Assembly: GCA_965366365.1 (NCBI GenBank)
Contig: CBDUEV010000010.1
Location: 1-63,730, forward strand
Direction: 5' to 3'
Source of the DNA: CBDUEV01 sp965366365
GTDB lineage: Bacteria; Actinomycetota; Acidimicrobiia; Spongiisociales; JAENVV01
DNA: 63,730 bases
Shown here: one piece after another, positions 24,627 to 33,609 of the stretch
How the letters are laid out: the number at the start of each line of letters is the position of its first letter
Numbering within the stretch: position 1 is the first letter of the stretch
Notes under the pieces: model-generated
The model's database searches: none
Told to the model about the DNA's origin: nothing
Seen by the model: only the letters and a program-made list of their open reading frames with translations
Position numbers and translations under genes: made by a program

Positions 24627-25154
24627 ATGCACGAATCCCCGTTCCGTATTCTCGTATCCGACCTGGCCGGGCATCCCGGTGCCCACAGATCAGAGAGCCT
24701 CTCAGGCGCCCTCCCGCTCGTGCTGGACATGGCCCGAACCCAGGGGATGGTCGATGTGGAGGTCCGGCTCGACGCCGGCTCAGCCGAGATCGTGGCGACA
24801 GGCACCGTTCGGTTTGGGATGGTCACCATCTGCAACCGGTGTCTGGTCGAAACCGAGGAGGAGGGCTCCACCCGTTTCTCCCAGGTCTACCGGCTGGCGG
24901 GCAGCGATACCGAGGTGGGGGAGGACGACGAGGAGCTGCTGACGATGGATTCTCACGGCTGGATCGATCTAGAATCCCCCATCCGTGACGAGGTCGGATT
25001 GGCCTTACCGCTCAAACCGTTGTGCCGCGACGATTGTCTCGGACTTTGCCCGACGTGCGGAACCGACTTGAATACAGAGCCGTGCGCAGGACACGAGGAT
25101 CTCTCGTCTTCTCCGTTCGCCGTTCTACAACAGTTTTTGGACCCTCAGGACTGA
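24627..25154 (+). CDS. DUF177 (YceD) protein
   Basis: A 175-residue YceD-family protein, the usual partner of rpmF. The core CNRCLVETEEEG and the C-terminal cluster CRDDCLGLCPTCG match the family's conserved cysteines, a likely metal site. Members have been linked to 23S rRNA accumulation in other organisms. The start has a -10-like TACTCT 9 bases upstream and no Shine-Dalgarno. rpmF follows 13 bases later. Confidence 0.9.
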   Translation: MHESPFRILVSDLAGHPGAHRSESLSGALPLVLDMARTQGMVDVEVRLDAGSAEIVATGTVRFGMVTICNRCLVETEEEGSTRFSQVYRLAGSDTEVGEDDEELLTMDSHGWIDLESPIRDEVGLALPLKPLCRDDCLGLCPTCGTDLNTEPCAGHEDLSSSPFAVLQQFLDPQD

Positions 25155-25167
25155 CAAGGAGCCCGTT

Positions 25168-25353
25168 GTGGCCGTACCCAAGAAAAAGATGTCGCGTTCG
25201 CGCACGCATCGGCGCAAAGCCCAATGGAAGGCCTCCAACCCGACGTTGTCGACCTGCTCCGTGTGTCACAAGCCCAAGCGCCCTCACCGTGCTTGCACGG
25301 ACAAGGATTGCGGCATGTACCGCGGACGCCAGATCATCGACGTCGCCGAGTAG
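25168..25353 (+). CDS. rpmF: 50S ribosomal protein L32
   Basis: A 61-residue L32. It opens AVPKKKMSRSRTHRRKAQWK, then LSTCSVCHKPKRPHRAC and CGMYRGRQII. Four cysteines (CSVC, and C-x5-C) give the zinc-binding form. The GTG start has an aaggag site 6 bases upstream. It lies between DUF177 and plsX, the most common bacterial arrangement. Confidence 0.95.
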   Translation: MAVPKKKMSRSRTHRRKAQWKASNPTLSTCSVCHKPKRPHRACTDKDCGMYRGRQIIDVAE

Positions 25354-25368
25354 GAGACCGCCCCTCCC

Positions 25369-26343
25369 GTGGCCCGCGTAGCCCTCGACGCCATGGGGGG
25401 CGATCATGCCCCCACCGAAACGGTGGCGGGAGCGGTTGCCGCCATCGAGGAGGGCTACGACGTCGTCCTCGTCGGAGACGAGGCCGTGCTCACCGCTACC
25501 TTGGATGAAATGGGTGCGGAAGTCCCGATCGTTCACGCATCCCAGATCATCGGGATGGGCGACAACCCTGCCAAGGCCATTCGCGACATGCCCGACTCGT
25601 CGATCGTGCGAGCAGCCAAGCTGGTCCGGGACGGCGAAGCGCAAGCGCTGGTGAGCGCCGGTTCCACGGGCGCCGCCCTCGCCGCGGCCGCCATCGTCAT
25701 CGGCCGACTGCCCGGTGTGCTTCGGCCGACCATTGCCTCCGTGTTCCCGACGCCGGGTTCCCGGACCGTCGTCCTCGACGCCGGAGCGAATCCGGACTGC
25801 CGACCCGAACACCTCCTGCAGTTCGCCATGATGGGATCGTTGGTGGCGGAGATCTACCTCGACTGCGATCGTCCTCGGGTGGGGCTCCTGACGATCGGGG
25901 AGGAGCGCGGGAAGGGACGCGATCTCGAGCGAGCCGCGTATGACCTCCTGGCCGACGAGCCGACGGTCAACTTCGTGGGCAATCTGGAGGGACGCGACCT
26001 CGCCAAGGATGTCGCCGATGTCTACGTCACCGACGGGTTCACCGGCAACATCGTCCTCAAGACCTCCGAAGGGATGGTTCGGATGATGCTCGAGATCATC
26101 GGCGCCGGGGTGCGGGACCTCTCGGAGGAGGTGCGCAGCCAGGTCGGTCCACTTCTGCACTCGATCGCCCATCAGCTCTCCGACGAGTCCGCCGGAGGAG
26201 CGCACCTCGTCGGCACCAAGGGGGTGGTCGTCATCGGGCACGGCTCCTCGAACCGGCAAGCAGTGACACGGGCCGTCGAGATGGCCGCCGACGGAGCCGA
26301 CCGAGGCCTCGTCGAGAGGTTGGCTGAGCGGCTCTCCGCATGA
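25369..26343 (+). CDS. plsX: phosphate acyltransferase PlsX
   Basis: 324-residue enzyme converting acyl-ACP to acyl-phosphate at the start of phospholipid synthesis. It begins VALDAMGGDHAP and carries SAGSTGAALAAA, VLDAGANPDC, TDGFTGNIVLKT and VVVIGHGSSN, all PlsX signatures. The GTG start is 15 bases after rpmF. The ATG of rnc overlaps its stop (ATGA). Confidence 0.94.
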   Translation: MARVALDAMGGDHAPTETVAGAVAAIEEGYDVVLVGDEAVLTATLDEMGAEVPIVHASQIIGMGDNPAKAIRDMPDSSIVRAAKLVRDGEAQALVSAGSTGAALAAAAIVIGRLPGVLRPTIASVFPTPGSRTVVLDAGANPDCRPEHLLQFAMMGSLVAEIYLDCDRPRVGLLTIGEERGKGRDLERAAYDLLADEPTVNFVGNLEGRDLAKDVADVYVTDGFTGNIVLKTSEGMVRMMLEIIGAGVRDLSEEVRSQVGPLLHSIAHQLSDESAGGAHLVGTKGVVVIGHGSSNRQAVTRAVEMAADGADRGLVERLAERLSA

Positions 26344-27017
26344 CGGAGGCCATCGACGCTCTCGCCGAGCGTCTCGGGTATCGGTTCAGCGACTCGACTC
26401 CGCTCGAAGACGCAATGGTGCATCGCTCCTACGCCGCCGAGTATCCGACGCGCGGCGACAACGAGCGCCTGGAGTTCCTGGGGGATGCCGTCCTCCAATT
26501 GGTGGTGACGGACTACCTCTTCGACAACTTCCCCGAGCTCCCGGAAGGGCAGCTGGCCAAGGTGCGGGCCGCCTGTGTGAACCGAGACGAGCTGGCCGCC
26601 ATCGCTCGTCGGCTCGATCTGGGCCCCCACATCCTCCTCGGGCGAGGTGAACGGGCATCCGGCGGGCGTGAGAAGGATTCGATCCTCGCCGACGCGATGG
26701 AGGCCCTGCTGGCCGCCGTGTATCTCGACTCGGATTTGGAGACCGTCCGCCGCATCATCCTGAGATGGTGGGAGCCCCTCATGGAGGAGAGGGCGGCCGA
26801 CCCCGGCAAACGCGACTACAAGACCCGCCTCCAGGAGTCGCTGGCCGAGGAGGGCCTTCGGCCCCGCTATCGCGTCACCGAGTCTGGACCCGATCACGCC
26901 AAGGAGTTCTTGGCGGTCCTGGAGGTCAACGGGGACGAGTTGGGGACGGGTCGGGGACGGTCGAAGAAGGAGGCCGAACAGGTGGCGGCCCGTGAAGCCT
27001 TGAGGAAGTTCGCCTAG
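26340..27017 (+). CDS. rnc: ribonuclease III
   Basis: 225-residue double-stranded RNA endonuclease. The RNase III signature NERLEFLGDAVLQ lies at about 41-53, and the second metal site is DAMEALLAAVYLD. A double-stranded RNA-binding domain begins near 155 (DYKTRLQESLAEEGLRPRY). It processes rRNA precursors. The ATG overlaps the plsX stop and mutM starts 3 bases after its own stop. Confidence 0.95.
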   Translation: MTEAIDALAERLGYRFSDSTPLEDAMVHRSYAAEYPTRGDNERLEFLGDAVLQLVVTDYLFDNFPELPEGQLAKVRAACVNRDELAAIARRLDLGPHILLGRGERASGGREKDSILADAMEALLAAVYLDSDLETVRRIILRWWEPLMEERAADPGKRDYKTRLQESLAEEGLRPRYRVTESGPDHAKEFLAVLEVNGDELGTGRGRSKKEAEQVAAREALRKFA

Positions 27018-27019
27018 GT

Positions 27020-27850
27020 ATGCCGGAGCTGCCTGAGGTCGAAACGACCCGTCGCTCCCTGGCGCCAGTTCTCGAGGGTCGGACTCTGTCGGGAGTCGAG
27101 CTTCGTCACCGGCGGACGGGGCGGCGCAACACCCGTCCCGAAGATGTGGCCGACCGACTCGCAGGGAAGCGGGTCGGTTCGATGCGCCGGCACGGAAAGT
27201 TCATCGTCACGGACGTGGAGGGTGACTTGACCTGGGTCCTCCACCTCGGGATGTCCGGACGGATGGAGCTCGCCAGAGCCGGCGACGACGAACAGCCCCA
27301 CACCCATTTCGTGGCGCGGACGGAACGCGACGACGAGGTGCGCTTCGTCGACCCTCGCACCTTCGGGTTCGTCGCCGTACTGACGCCAACAGAACTGTCG
27401 GAGTCGACCTTGGGAGGTCTCGGGCCCGACGCACTCGACGAGTTGCCTTCTTCTCGGGCATTGGCCCGCGCCATGGACGGCCGGAGTGTGGCGATCAAGA
27501 CCCTTCTCCTCGATCAGAGGTTTCTGGCAGGCCTGGGGAATATCTACGCGGATGAAGTCCTGGCCCGAGCCGGGGTCAGGCCCGATCGTCCGTCCGGAAG
27601 CCTGGATCCTCGAGAGGTGAAGTCGGTGCGCGCCGCCATTCGACCCGTCCTCCAGGCGGGCCTCCGCTATGGAGGCACGAGCCTCTCGGACCTCGCCTAC
27701 CTCCTGCCCGACGGACGGGCGGGGGAGTACACGCGACGTTTGCGCGTCTACGGGCGGGCCGGCAAGCCTTGCCGGCGATGCGGCGCTGCCATCGAGCGGT
27801 TGGTCCTTGGGGGTCGGTCGACGCACTTCTGTCCGGTATGCCAGCGGTGA
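27020..27850 (+). CDS. mutM: formamidopyrimidine-DNA glycosylase
   Basis: 276-residue base-excision glycosylase/lyase for oxidised purines. Pro2-Glu3 begins MPELPEVETTRRSL, the catalytic opening. LHLGMSGRM is the second motif. A helix-two-turn-helix reads DQRFLAGLGNIYADEVLARA. The C-terminal zinc finger is CRRCG...FCPVC, and R is retained in the RSTHFC loop. Last gene of the DUF177-rpmF-plsX-rnc-mutM run. Confidence 0.95.
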   Translation: MPELPEVETTRRSLAPVLEGRTLSGVELRHRRTGRRNTRPEDVADRLAGKRVGSMRRHGKFIVTDVEGDLTWVLHLGMSGRMELARAGDDEQPHTHFVARTERDDEVRFVDPRTFGFVAVLTPTELSESTLGGLGPDALDELPSSRALARAMDGRSVAIKTLLLDQRFLAGLGNIYADEVLARAGVRPDRPSGSLDPREVKSVRAAIRPVLQAGLRYGGTSLSDLAYLLPDGRAGEYTRRLRVYGRAGKPCRRCGAAIERLVLGGRSTHFCPVCQR

Positions 27851-27858
27851 GGGTCGCG

Positions 27859-28299
27859 CTAGCGGGATCGCAAGAGGGTGCGAATGACCGCGGCGATCTG
27901 GGCGCCCAGGCCCGATGAGGAGGACGGCCCAAAGAGAGCTGTCGGCGTCGCCGAGTCCGGCTCATGTCCGTCCGGCTGCGGGTCGACGGCCGAGAAGTGG
28001 GCGATCCCCGGGTGATCCAGCCAGACACCCTCGCAGGCTGCGCAACAGTCGAACTCCATCTCGCCCGCCCGGATGGGCATGACGAGCCGCGCCATCCGGC
28101 CGGCACAGAACGGGCAGAGGTGGTCCGAGGTGTGGTCGGCGTCTTCGGCCGCCCGGCGAAGCCGAGCGCGGCGGCGCACGCCGATCATCAGGCCGACGTC
28201 TGCCCTGCTCGAGGCAGTGCCGCGACACTGTGGGCATTCGTACCGATTCCCGGTCTGGTGGGTGGGGATGAGGATCACGGAGCAACGTGGGCATTTCAT
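27859..28299 (-). CDS. zinc-ribbon (zf-TFIIB-like) protein
   Basis: A 146-residue protein with two zinc ribbons. The N-terminal CPRCSVILIPTHQTGNRYEC...C is typical of zf-TFIIB proteins. The second is CPFCAGRM followed by CCAACEGVWLD, also a zf-TFIIB signature. Between them lies a basic helix (RRRARLRRAAEDADH), and the tail is disordered. Function unknown. It runs opposite to mutM and smc, breaking the otherwise continuous plus-strand block. Confidence 0.78.
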   Translation of the reverse strand: MKCPRCSVILIPTHQTGNRYECPQCRGTASSRADVGLMIGVRRRARLRRAAEDADHTSDHLCPFCAGRMARLVMPIRAGEMEFDCCAACEGVWLDHPGIAHFSAVDPQPDGHEPDSATPTALFGPSSSSGLGAQIAAVIRTLLRSR

Positions 28300-28401
28300 G
28301 CGCCCTGCAGAGTACCGGAGGACCTCGGGCCGTCTCCGATCGCCGCAGCCTGCCTACCTCTGTGATATTCTGCCCCCACCGAATCACAGGGTTGTAATTA
28401 C

Positions 28402-31400
28402 GTGTATCTCAAGTCGCTGAAGGTGACAGGGTTCAAGTCGTTCGCCGACCGAACCCGCCTCGAACTCGAAGAAGGCGTCACGGTGGTGGTCGGGCCGAAT
28501 GGCTCGGGCAAGTCGAACATCGTGGATGCGATCGCCTGGGTGATGGGCACCCAGTCGACCAAGAACTTGCGCACCGAGAAGATGGAAGACGTCATTTTCG
28601 CGGGTACGGCCACGAGGCCTGCCCTGGCGCGGGCCGAGGTTTCGCTGGTCTTCGACAACGAGTCCGGCATGCTGCCCCTGGACATGCCCGAGGTGACGGT
28701 GACGCGCCGTCTCTACCGCGACGGGTCGTCGGATTATGAGATCAACGGCATGGAATGCCGGCTCTTGGACGTTCAGGAGCTCCTGTCCGACAGCGGGGTC
28801 GGACGCCACCAACATGTCATCGTGGGTCAGGGCCGCCTTGACGGAATCCTCAACGCCAAGCCCGAGGAACATCGAGCGGTGATCGAGGAGGCGGCCGGAA
28901 TCCTGAAGCACCGTCTTCGCAAGGACCGGTCGATTCGCCGTCTGGAACGAACGGACGCCGACGTCCTCAGGCTCCTCGACATCATTAAAGAGTTGAAACG
29001 TCAGCTCCGTCCGCTCAAGAAGCAGGCGCGCGACGCCGAGCGCTTCGACGGCCTTCGGGACGAGATTCGTCGACTTCGGTTGTATCTCGGCGCCGAGGAA
29101 CTCAGAACGATCACCGGAAGGCTTTCCGAGGCCGCCACTGCGGAGTCGAGCGCGGCCGGCCAGGTGGTGGCGTTCGAGCGTGAGCTTGCCGAGATCGAGC
29201 GAAACCTCGAACCACTGGCGGAAGCGGCCGGGGAGGCGGGACGTGCCCTCGATCGGGACACGGCCGCCGCAGCCCGCCTGGAGACCACGATGGAACGGCT
29301 TCGTTCCATCGCCCAGGTCGCGGCAGAGCGCGCCCGCGGCCTCCGGGGCAGGCTGGAAGGCGCTGACGAGCGCCGATCCGACCTGACGGCGGAGGCAGAG
29401 GAATTGCAGGTGAATCTCCAGATCTCGAACGAACGGGAGCTGGTGGCCGCCGCCGAAACGGAACGAACCGAACGCGTGCTGTCGGCACTGGAATCGGAAG
29501 AACGCTCTCTGGCCGAGCAGGAGACGATGCCCACGGAAGGTGCCGTGGCGATGGTGCGCGGAGATCTGCGGGCCATGCAATCGGCCGCTGACCGTGACGC
29601 CTCCGAGCTGGCCCTGGTCCGGCAACGACTCGGTGCCCTCGGCATCCAGATCGAAGAGGACACCGCCGAGATAGAGCGTCTGAGGGACGAGATCCAAACC
29701 AAGGATGGTCTCGCCGGGGAGGCCCAACGGGCCTACCAGGTTGCCAAAGCGCAGCGCGTCGACGAACAGCGCCTTTGGGAGGAATCCGAAGAGGCTTCGC
29801 GAGGAGCTGATTTGGCTCGGGCAGGAGCCGCCGCCCGGGTGGAGGCCCTCGAGGCCGCAGCCGCCGGACTGGCGGACCCAGCTGCCCGCGAGAGAGCGGA
29901 GCGGGCTGACGCCGTCGTGGGTTCATTGTCCGCACTGCTCGACATTCCGGCTGAGCTGGCCGCCGCCGCCGACGCCGCTCTGGGCACCTGGGCAGATGCG
30001 CTGGCCGTCCGCGACGCCGACGGTTTGGGTGCGCTGGTCGCCGAACTCAAGGCTGATGGTTTAGGTGGCGTTCCCCTCGTTACGTCGGTGCCCTCGTCGG
30101 CTGAGCCAGTAGCTCGGGCAGCCGCCACCGAGTGGGGCCTGGACGCCCTGGTGGACCTGCTCGGATCGGCACACGACTCGCAGATCGCCGCCGCCTTTTT
30201 GGGCGACGTCCTTTTGGCCGAAGGTTGGTCGGCAGGTTGGGAAGTCGCCAGGAAAAACCCGACGCTGCGTGTGGTGACGCCTGAGGGCGACCTCATCACC
30301 GCGCTCGGTATCCGCGTGCCGAATCCCGAGGGGGCGACGCCGGCGATGGTGGAGGCCGCCCACGGGGCTCTCGACGAGGCCGAGCGCCAGGCGGCCCGTG
30401 CTGCCAGCCGGGTGGTGACCGCCCGTCGCTCCTTTGAGGCGTCCCGAGCGACAGAGCGGCAGAAGCTGGAGGACCTCGAATCGTTGGAGGCGGGGTTGGC
30501 GGGCGCCACGGAGGCCCTCGACCGTATCACCCGCCGGCGAGTGTCCACAGAAGAGGAGACCGCCAGGCTGGAGACCCGGCAAGCTGCGCTGGAGGAGGCC
30601 GCCCAGGACCGCGCCGATCAGATCTCACGGCTCGAGGAGCGGCTGGCGGCCCTCGAAGGCGAAGAAGCAGAGCGCCAACGCGCCTGGGAAGCACTCGCCG
30701 CCCGGCGCCAAGAGGTGGCCAAACGGCGGGATGAGGCTCGCCATCAGCGACAGGTGGCCGCCACCGACCACGGAGCGATCGTCGAACGCAAAGCCATGCT
30801 GGTCCGCAGAATCGAGGAGGTGAATGCGGAACTGGCCGACCTCGCCGAGCACCCGGTCGACCCCACCGAGGTCGAACGACTCGGGCGCGTTGAGCAGCAT
30901 GCCAAGGCGGCCATCGAGGTCGTGCGCGACCACATCGAAACGCTACGCCGGCGCCAGGTGGTCCTCAGAGAGCGTTCCGGTCAGGCAGGGGCTCAGCTCG
31001 CCGAGGCTCGGTCTCGTCGAGAAGAACTCCACGGTTCGCTGTCCAGGACAAAGGATCTGAGCGGCAAACTGGCCGTGGAGATGGCCGAGCTACGAATCCG
31101 CCACGAGTCGGTTGCCGAGATGCTGCGGCGAGACGCCGACGCCTCCGAGGAGGAAGCCCTGGCAATGAGCCGGCCCGAACTCGAAGAAACGGATGACCTG
31201 GAACTCGCTCTCGAGCGACGCGTGAATGAGCTCCGGCGGATGGGTCCCGTCAATCCGCTGGCCGCACACGAATACGCGGAACTCAACGAGCGGTACGAGT
31301 TCCTCCAGGCACAACTCGACGACCTCGAACAGTCGCGGTCCGAGCTGAAGAAGGTCATCAGGGCTCTGGACGAGACCATCCAGGAGCTGTTCGTGGCAGC

Positions 31401-31854
31401 CTTCGATGAGGTCGCCGCGTCCTACGAGGAGTACTTTTCGATCTTGTTCCCCGGCGGGCGGGGCAAGATCTCGCTCACGGACTCTTCTGATCCCCTGTCC
31501 ACGGGCGTGGACATCAAAGCGCAGCCGCTCGGCAAGAAGGTGAGCCGGCTTCAGCTGCTCTCGGGTGGGGAACGGTCTCTGGCTGCCCTTGCGTTCCTCT
31601 TTGCGGTGTTCAAGGCCCGACCCAGCCCCTTCTACATCATGGACGAAGTCGAGGCAGCCCTCGATGACGCCAACCTGAGGCGTTTCCTGAAGCTGGTCGA
31701 CGCCTTCCGTGGATCTGCTCAGCTGATGATCATCACTCACCAGCAACAGACGATGGAGGCGGCCGACGTGCTCTATGGCGTGACCATGGAACCGGGCGGA
31801 TCGTCGAAGGTGATCGCCAAACGCATGGCCGGGCAGCTCGTCTTCGACGCTTAG
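28402..31854 (+). CDS. smc: chromosome segregation protein SMC
   Basis: 1150-residue SMC ATPase. It begins LKSLKVTGFKSFADRT with Walker A GPNGSGKSN near 32. Two long coiled coils flank a hinge at about 500-650 (ALGTWADALAVRDADGLGAL, GIRVPNPEG). The C-terminal head has the ABC signature LSGGERSLAALAFLFA and Walker B FYIMDEVEAALDD. It organises the chromosome with ScpAB. The GTG start has only a weak site (aggg); a TATTCT -10-like box at 28366-28371 would leave a leader of about 24 bases. ftsY follows. Confidence 0.95.
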   Translation: MYLKSLKVTGFKSFADRTRLELEEGVTVVVGPNGSGKSNIVDAIAWVMGTQSTKNLRTEKMEDVIFAGTATRPALARAEVSLVFDNESGMLPLDMPEVTVTRRLYRDGSSDYEINGMECRLLDVQELLSDSGVGRHQHVIVGQGRLDGILNAKPEEHRAVIEEAAGILKHRLRKDRSIRRLERTDADVLRLLDIIKELKRQLRPLKKQARDAERFDGLRDEIRRLRLYLGAEELRTITGRLSEAATAESSAAGQVVAFERELAEIERNLEPLAEAAGEAGRALDRDTAAAARLETTMERLRSIAQVAAERARGLRGRLEGADERRSDLTAEAEELQVNLQISNERELVAAAETERTERVLSALESEERSLAEQETMPTEGAVAMVRGDLRAMQSAADRDASELALVRQRLGALGIQIEEDTAEIERLRDEIQTKDGLAGEAQRAYQVAKAQRVDEQRLWEESEEASRGADLARAGAAARVEALEAAAAGLADPAARERAERADAVVGSLSALLDIPAELAAAADAALGTWADALAVRDADGLGALVAELKADGLGGVPLVTSVPSSAEPVARAAATEWGLDALVDLLGSAHDSQIAAAFLGDVLLAEGWSAGWEVARKNPTLRVVTPEGDLITALGIRVPNPEGATPAMVEAAHGALDEAERQAARAASRVVTARRSFEASRATERQKLEDLESLEAGLAGATEALDRITRRRVSTEEETARLETRQAALEEAAQDRADQISRLEERLAALEGEEAERQRAWEALAARRQEVAKRRDEARHQRQVAATDHGAIVERKAMLVRRIEEVNAELADLAEHPVDPTEVERLGRVEQHAKAAIEVVRDHIETLRRRQVVLRERSGQAGAQLAEARSRREELHGSLSRTKDLSGKLAVEMAELRIRHESVAEMLRRDADASEEEALAMSRPELEETDDLELALERRVNELRRMGPVNPLAAHEYAELNERYEFLQAQLDDLEQSRSELKKVIRALDETIQELFVAAFDEVAASYEEYFSILFPGGRGKISLTDSSDPLSTGVDIKAQPLGKKVSRLQLLSGGERSLAALAFLFAVFKARPSPFYIMDEVEAALDDANLRRFLKLVDAFRGSAQLMIITHQQQTMEAADVLYGVTMEPGGSSKVIAKRMAGQLVFDA

Positions 31855-31895
31855 ACTCTCGGCGGGCGAACCCCGCGCCGGTGAAGGAGTTCTCA

Positions 31896-32921
31896 GTGGA
31901 CCCAATTCAGATCATTCTCATCGTGGTTGCGATCGCCGTGGTGCTCGGCGCCGGAACCGCTCTCGTCGTTCGATCCCGCTCCCGGCGGGCCCTGCCGGAG
32001 CGGGCTCGCCCGGGATTGAAGACGCCCTCGGCTCGGCCAGGGCTCGGCGATCGTTTGGCCAAGAGCCGCCATTCGATGGGCGAGCGCCTTCGGTCGGTGC
32101 TGGGTCGGTCGGTCATGGACGAGGAGTTCTGGCTCGAACTCGAGGAGGCGCTCCTGGCGGCCGACGTCGGTTTGGTCGCCACCACCGAGGTGGTGGAGGC
32201 TGTGAGGCGTCGCCACCCCGAGGACGGCTCGGCCGCTCGAGCCATCCTCCGAGACGAACTGCTCGAGGAGCTCGCCGACCAGGACCGGACGGTTCACCGA
32301 TTCGGAAAGCCGGCAGTGATCGTCGTGGTCGGCGTGAACGGGGTGGGTAAGACGACCACCATCGCCAAGCTGGCTGCCCGTCTGCGGGAGGATGGCGCCG
32401 AGGCGCTTCTCGGCGCGGCCGACACGTTCCGAGCAGCCGCCGACACCCAGCTCCGTACCTGGGCCGACCGGGTGGGGACCGAAATCGTCTCGGCCGAGCC
32501 GGGCTCGGACCCGGCCTCGGTGGCCTTCGACGCCTACACGGCGGCGCGCACACGCGGCAAGGATGTCGTGATCGTCGACACCGCCGGGCGTCTGCATTCC
32601 AAGGCCAACCTGATGGCCGAGCTCGGCAAGATCGTGCGGGTCCTCGAAAAAGAGGCCGGCAAGATCGACGAGGTGTTGCTGGTCCTCGACGCCACCACCG
32701 GGCAGAACGGCCTTGCCCAAGCGCGGCAGTTCACCGAATCGGTGGGGGTGACCGGAATCGTTCTCACCAAGATGGACGGAACCGCCAAAGGGGGCATCGT
32801 CATCGGGGTCGAGAAGGATCTCTCGATCCCGGTCAAGTTCATCGGGGTCGGGGAGGGCGTCGACGACCTGATCCCCTTCGAGCCGGAGGCATTCATCGAC
32901 GCCCTGCTCGGCGAGGTTTGA
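31896..32921 (+). CDS. ftsY: signal recognition particle receptor FtsY
   Basis: 341-residue SRP GTPase. One N-terminal membrane helix (IILIVVAIAVVLGAGTALVV) anchors it, as in actinobacterial FtsY. An N domain follows, then the G domain: VNGVGKTTTIAKLA, ADTFRAAADTQL, DTAGRLHSK and LTKMDGTAKGG. The GTG at 31896 is chosen because AAGGAG lies 6 bases upstream; the frame is open to an earlier GTG (31881) that lacks a site. It follows smc by about 40 bases. Confidence 0.95.
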   Translation: MDPIQIILIVVAIAVVLGAGTALVVRSRSRRALPERARPGLKTPSARPGLGDRLAKSRHSMGERLRSVLGRSVMDEEFWLELEEALLAADVGLVATTEVVEAVRRRHPEDGSAARAILRDELLEELADQDRTVHRFGKPAVIVVVGVNGVGKTTTIAKLAARLREDGAEALLGAADTFRAAADTQLRTWADRVGTEIVSAEPGSDPASVAFDAYTAARTRGKDVVIVDTAGRLHSKANLMAELGKIVRVLEKEAGKIDEVLLVLDATTGQNGLAQARQFTESVGVTGIVLTKMDGTAKGGIVIGVEKDLSIPVKFIGVGEGVDDLIPFEPEAFIDALLGEV

Positions 32922-32967
32922 GGTCCCGGAACCCCCTTTTGGCCGCCGAATCGGGCAGTATTGGCCC

Positions 32968-33360
32968 ATGAACATCACCGACCCAGAAGTCATCGAGGCG
33001 GCCCGCAAAGTGGCGGTGGGTGCCTACGCCCCCTATTCGAAGTTCCACGTTGGAGCGGCGGTGATCACCGAGGACGATCGGCTCTTCGTGGGCTGCAATG
33101 TCGAGAATTCAGCCTATGGCGCCACCATCTGCGCCGAGGCCAACGCCATAACGACAGCCGTGGCGGCCGGGGCTCGCCGTATCCATACCGTGGCGGTGGC
33201 GTGCGTGGACGCCGAAGGTGTGGATGACGCCTACCCGTGCGGCAACTGCCGGCAGCTCATGAACGAGTTCGGCGTCGAGAAGGTGATCGTGACCGCCGCC
33301 AGCGGCGAGATCCGCCATCACGACCTTCACGATCTCCTGCCGCACGGCTTTCGCCTCTAG
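32968..33360 (+). CDS. cdd: cytidine deaminase
   Basis: 130-residue homotetrameric-type deaminase converting cytidine and deoxycytidine to uridines. Motifs: YSKFHVGAA, GCNVENSAYGATICAEANAI (catalytic Glu in CAE) and PCGNCRQLMNEF, with three zinc cysteines. Most homologues have CAER; here Arg is Ala, which may be neutral. The deo and upp genes elsewhere in the window act on its products. Confidence 0.93.
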   Translation: MNITDPEVIEAARKVAVGAYAPYSKFHVGAAVITEDDRLFVGCNVENSAYGATICAEANAITTAVAAGARRIHTVAVACVDAEGVDDAYPCGNCRQLMNEFGVEKVIVTAASGEIRHHDLHDLLPHGFRL

Positions 33361-33609
33361 CGCAACGAGGTGGCCGGCTCCGGAAGGCGGCTGTGAGGTG
33401 CTGCGACCTCCGAGGCAGGAAGACGGAAATCGAACCGGCTCCAGCCGTCCCGGTGCCGGTAGCTCAAGGCTCTCCTCCCACTCCGATTCGGGCAATCCCT
33501 CCCCATCGTCGAGCACCGACTGTGTCACCACTTGGGAGCCAGGTTCGATGACCACCTTTGCGGCTCGCCGGAAGCGCCGAGCGAAACCCGGTGCGACCAG
33601 CCCTGCCGG
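33361..33609. other. intergenic stretch between convergent genes
   Basis: About 250 bases separate the convergent cdd and glucosidase genes. Open frames on either strand lack ribosome-binding sites and recognisable sequence. No terminator with a T-run is seen. Confidence 0.5.

Noticed and set aside
28320..28401. Riboswitch or attenuator before smc
   Set aside because: The gap is about 100 bases with no stable hairpin or known motif; only a weak -10 is seen.
33361..33609. Search for a tRNA or small RNA between cdd and bglA
   Set aside because: A ggtagctcaa string is present but no cloverleaf or anticodon arm can be formed.
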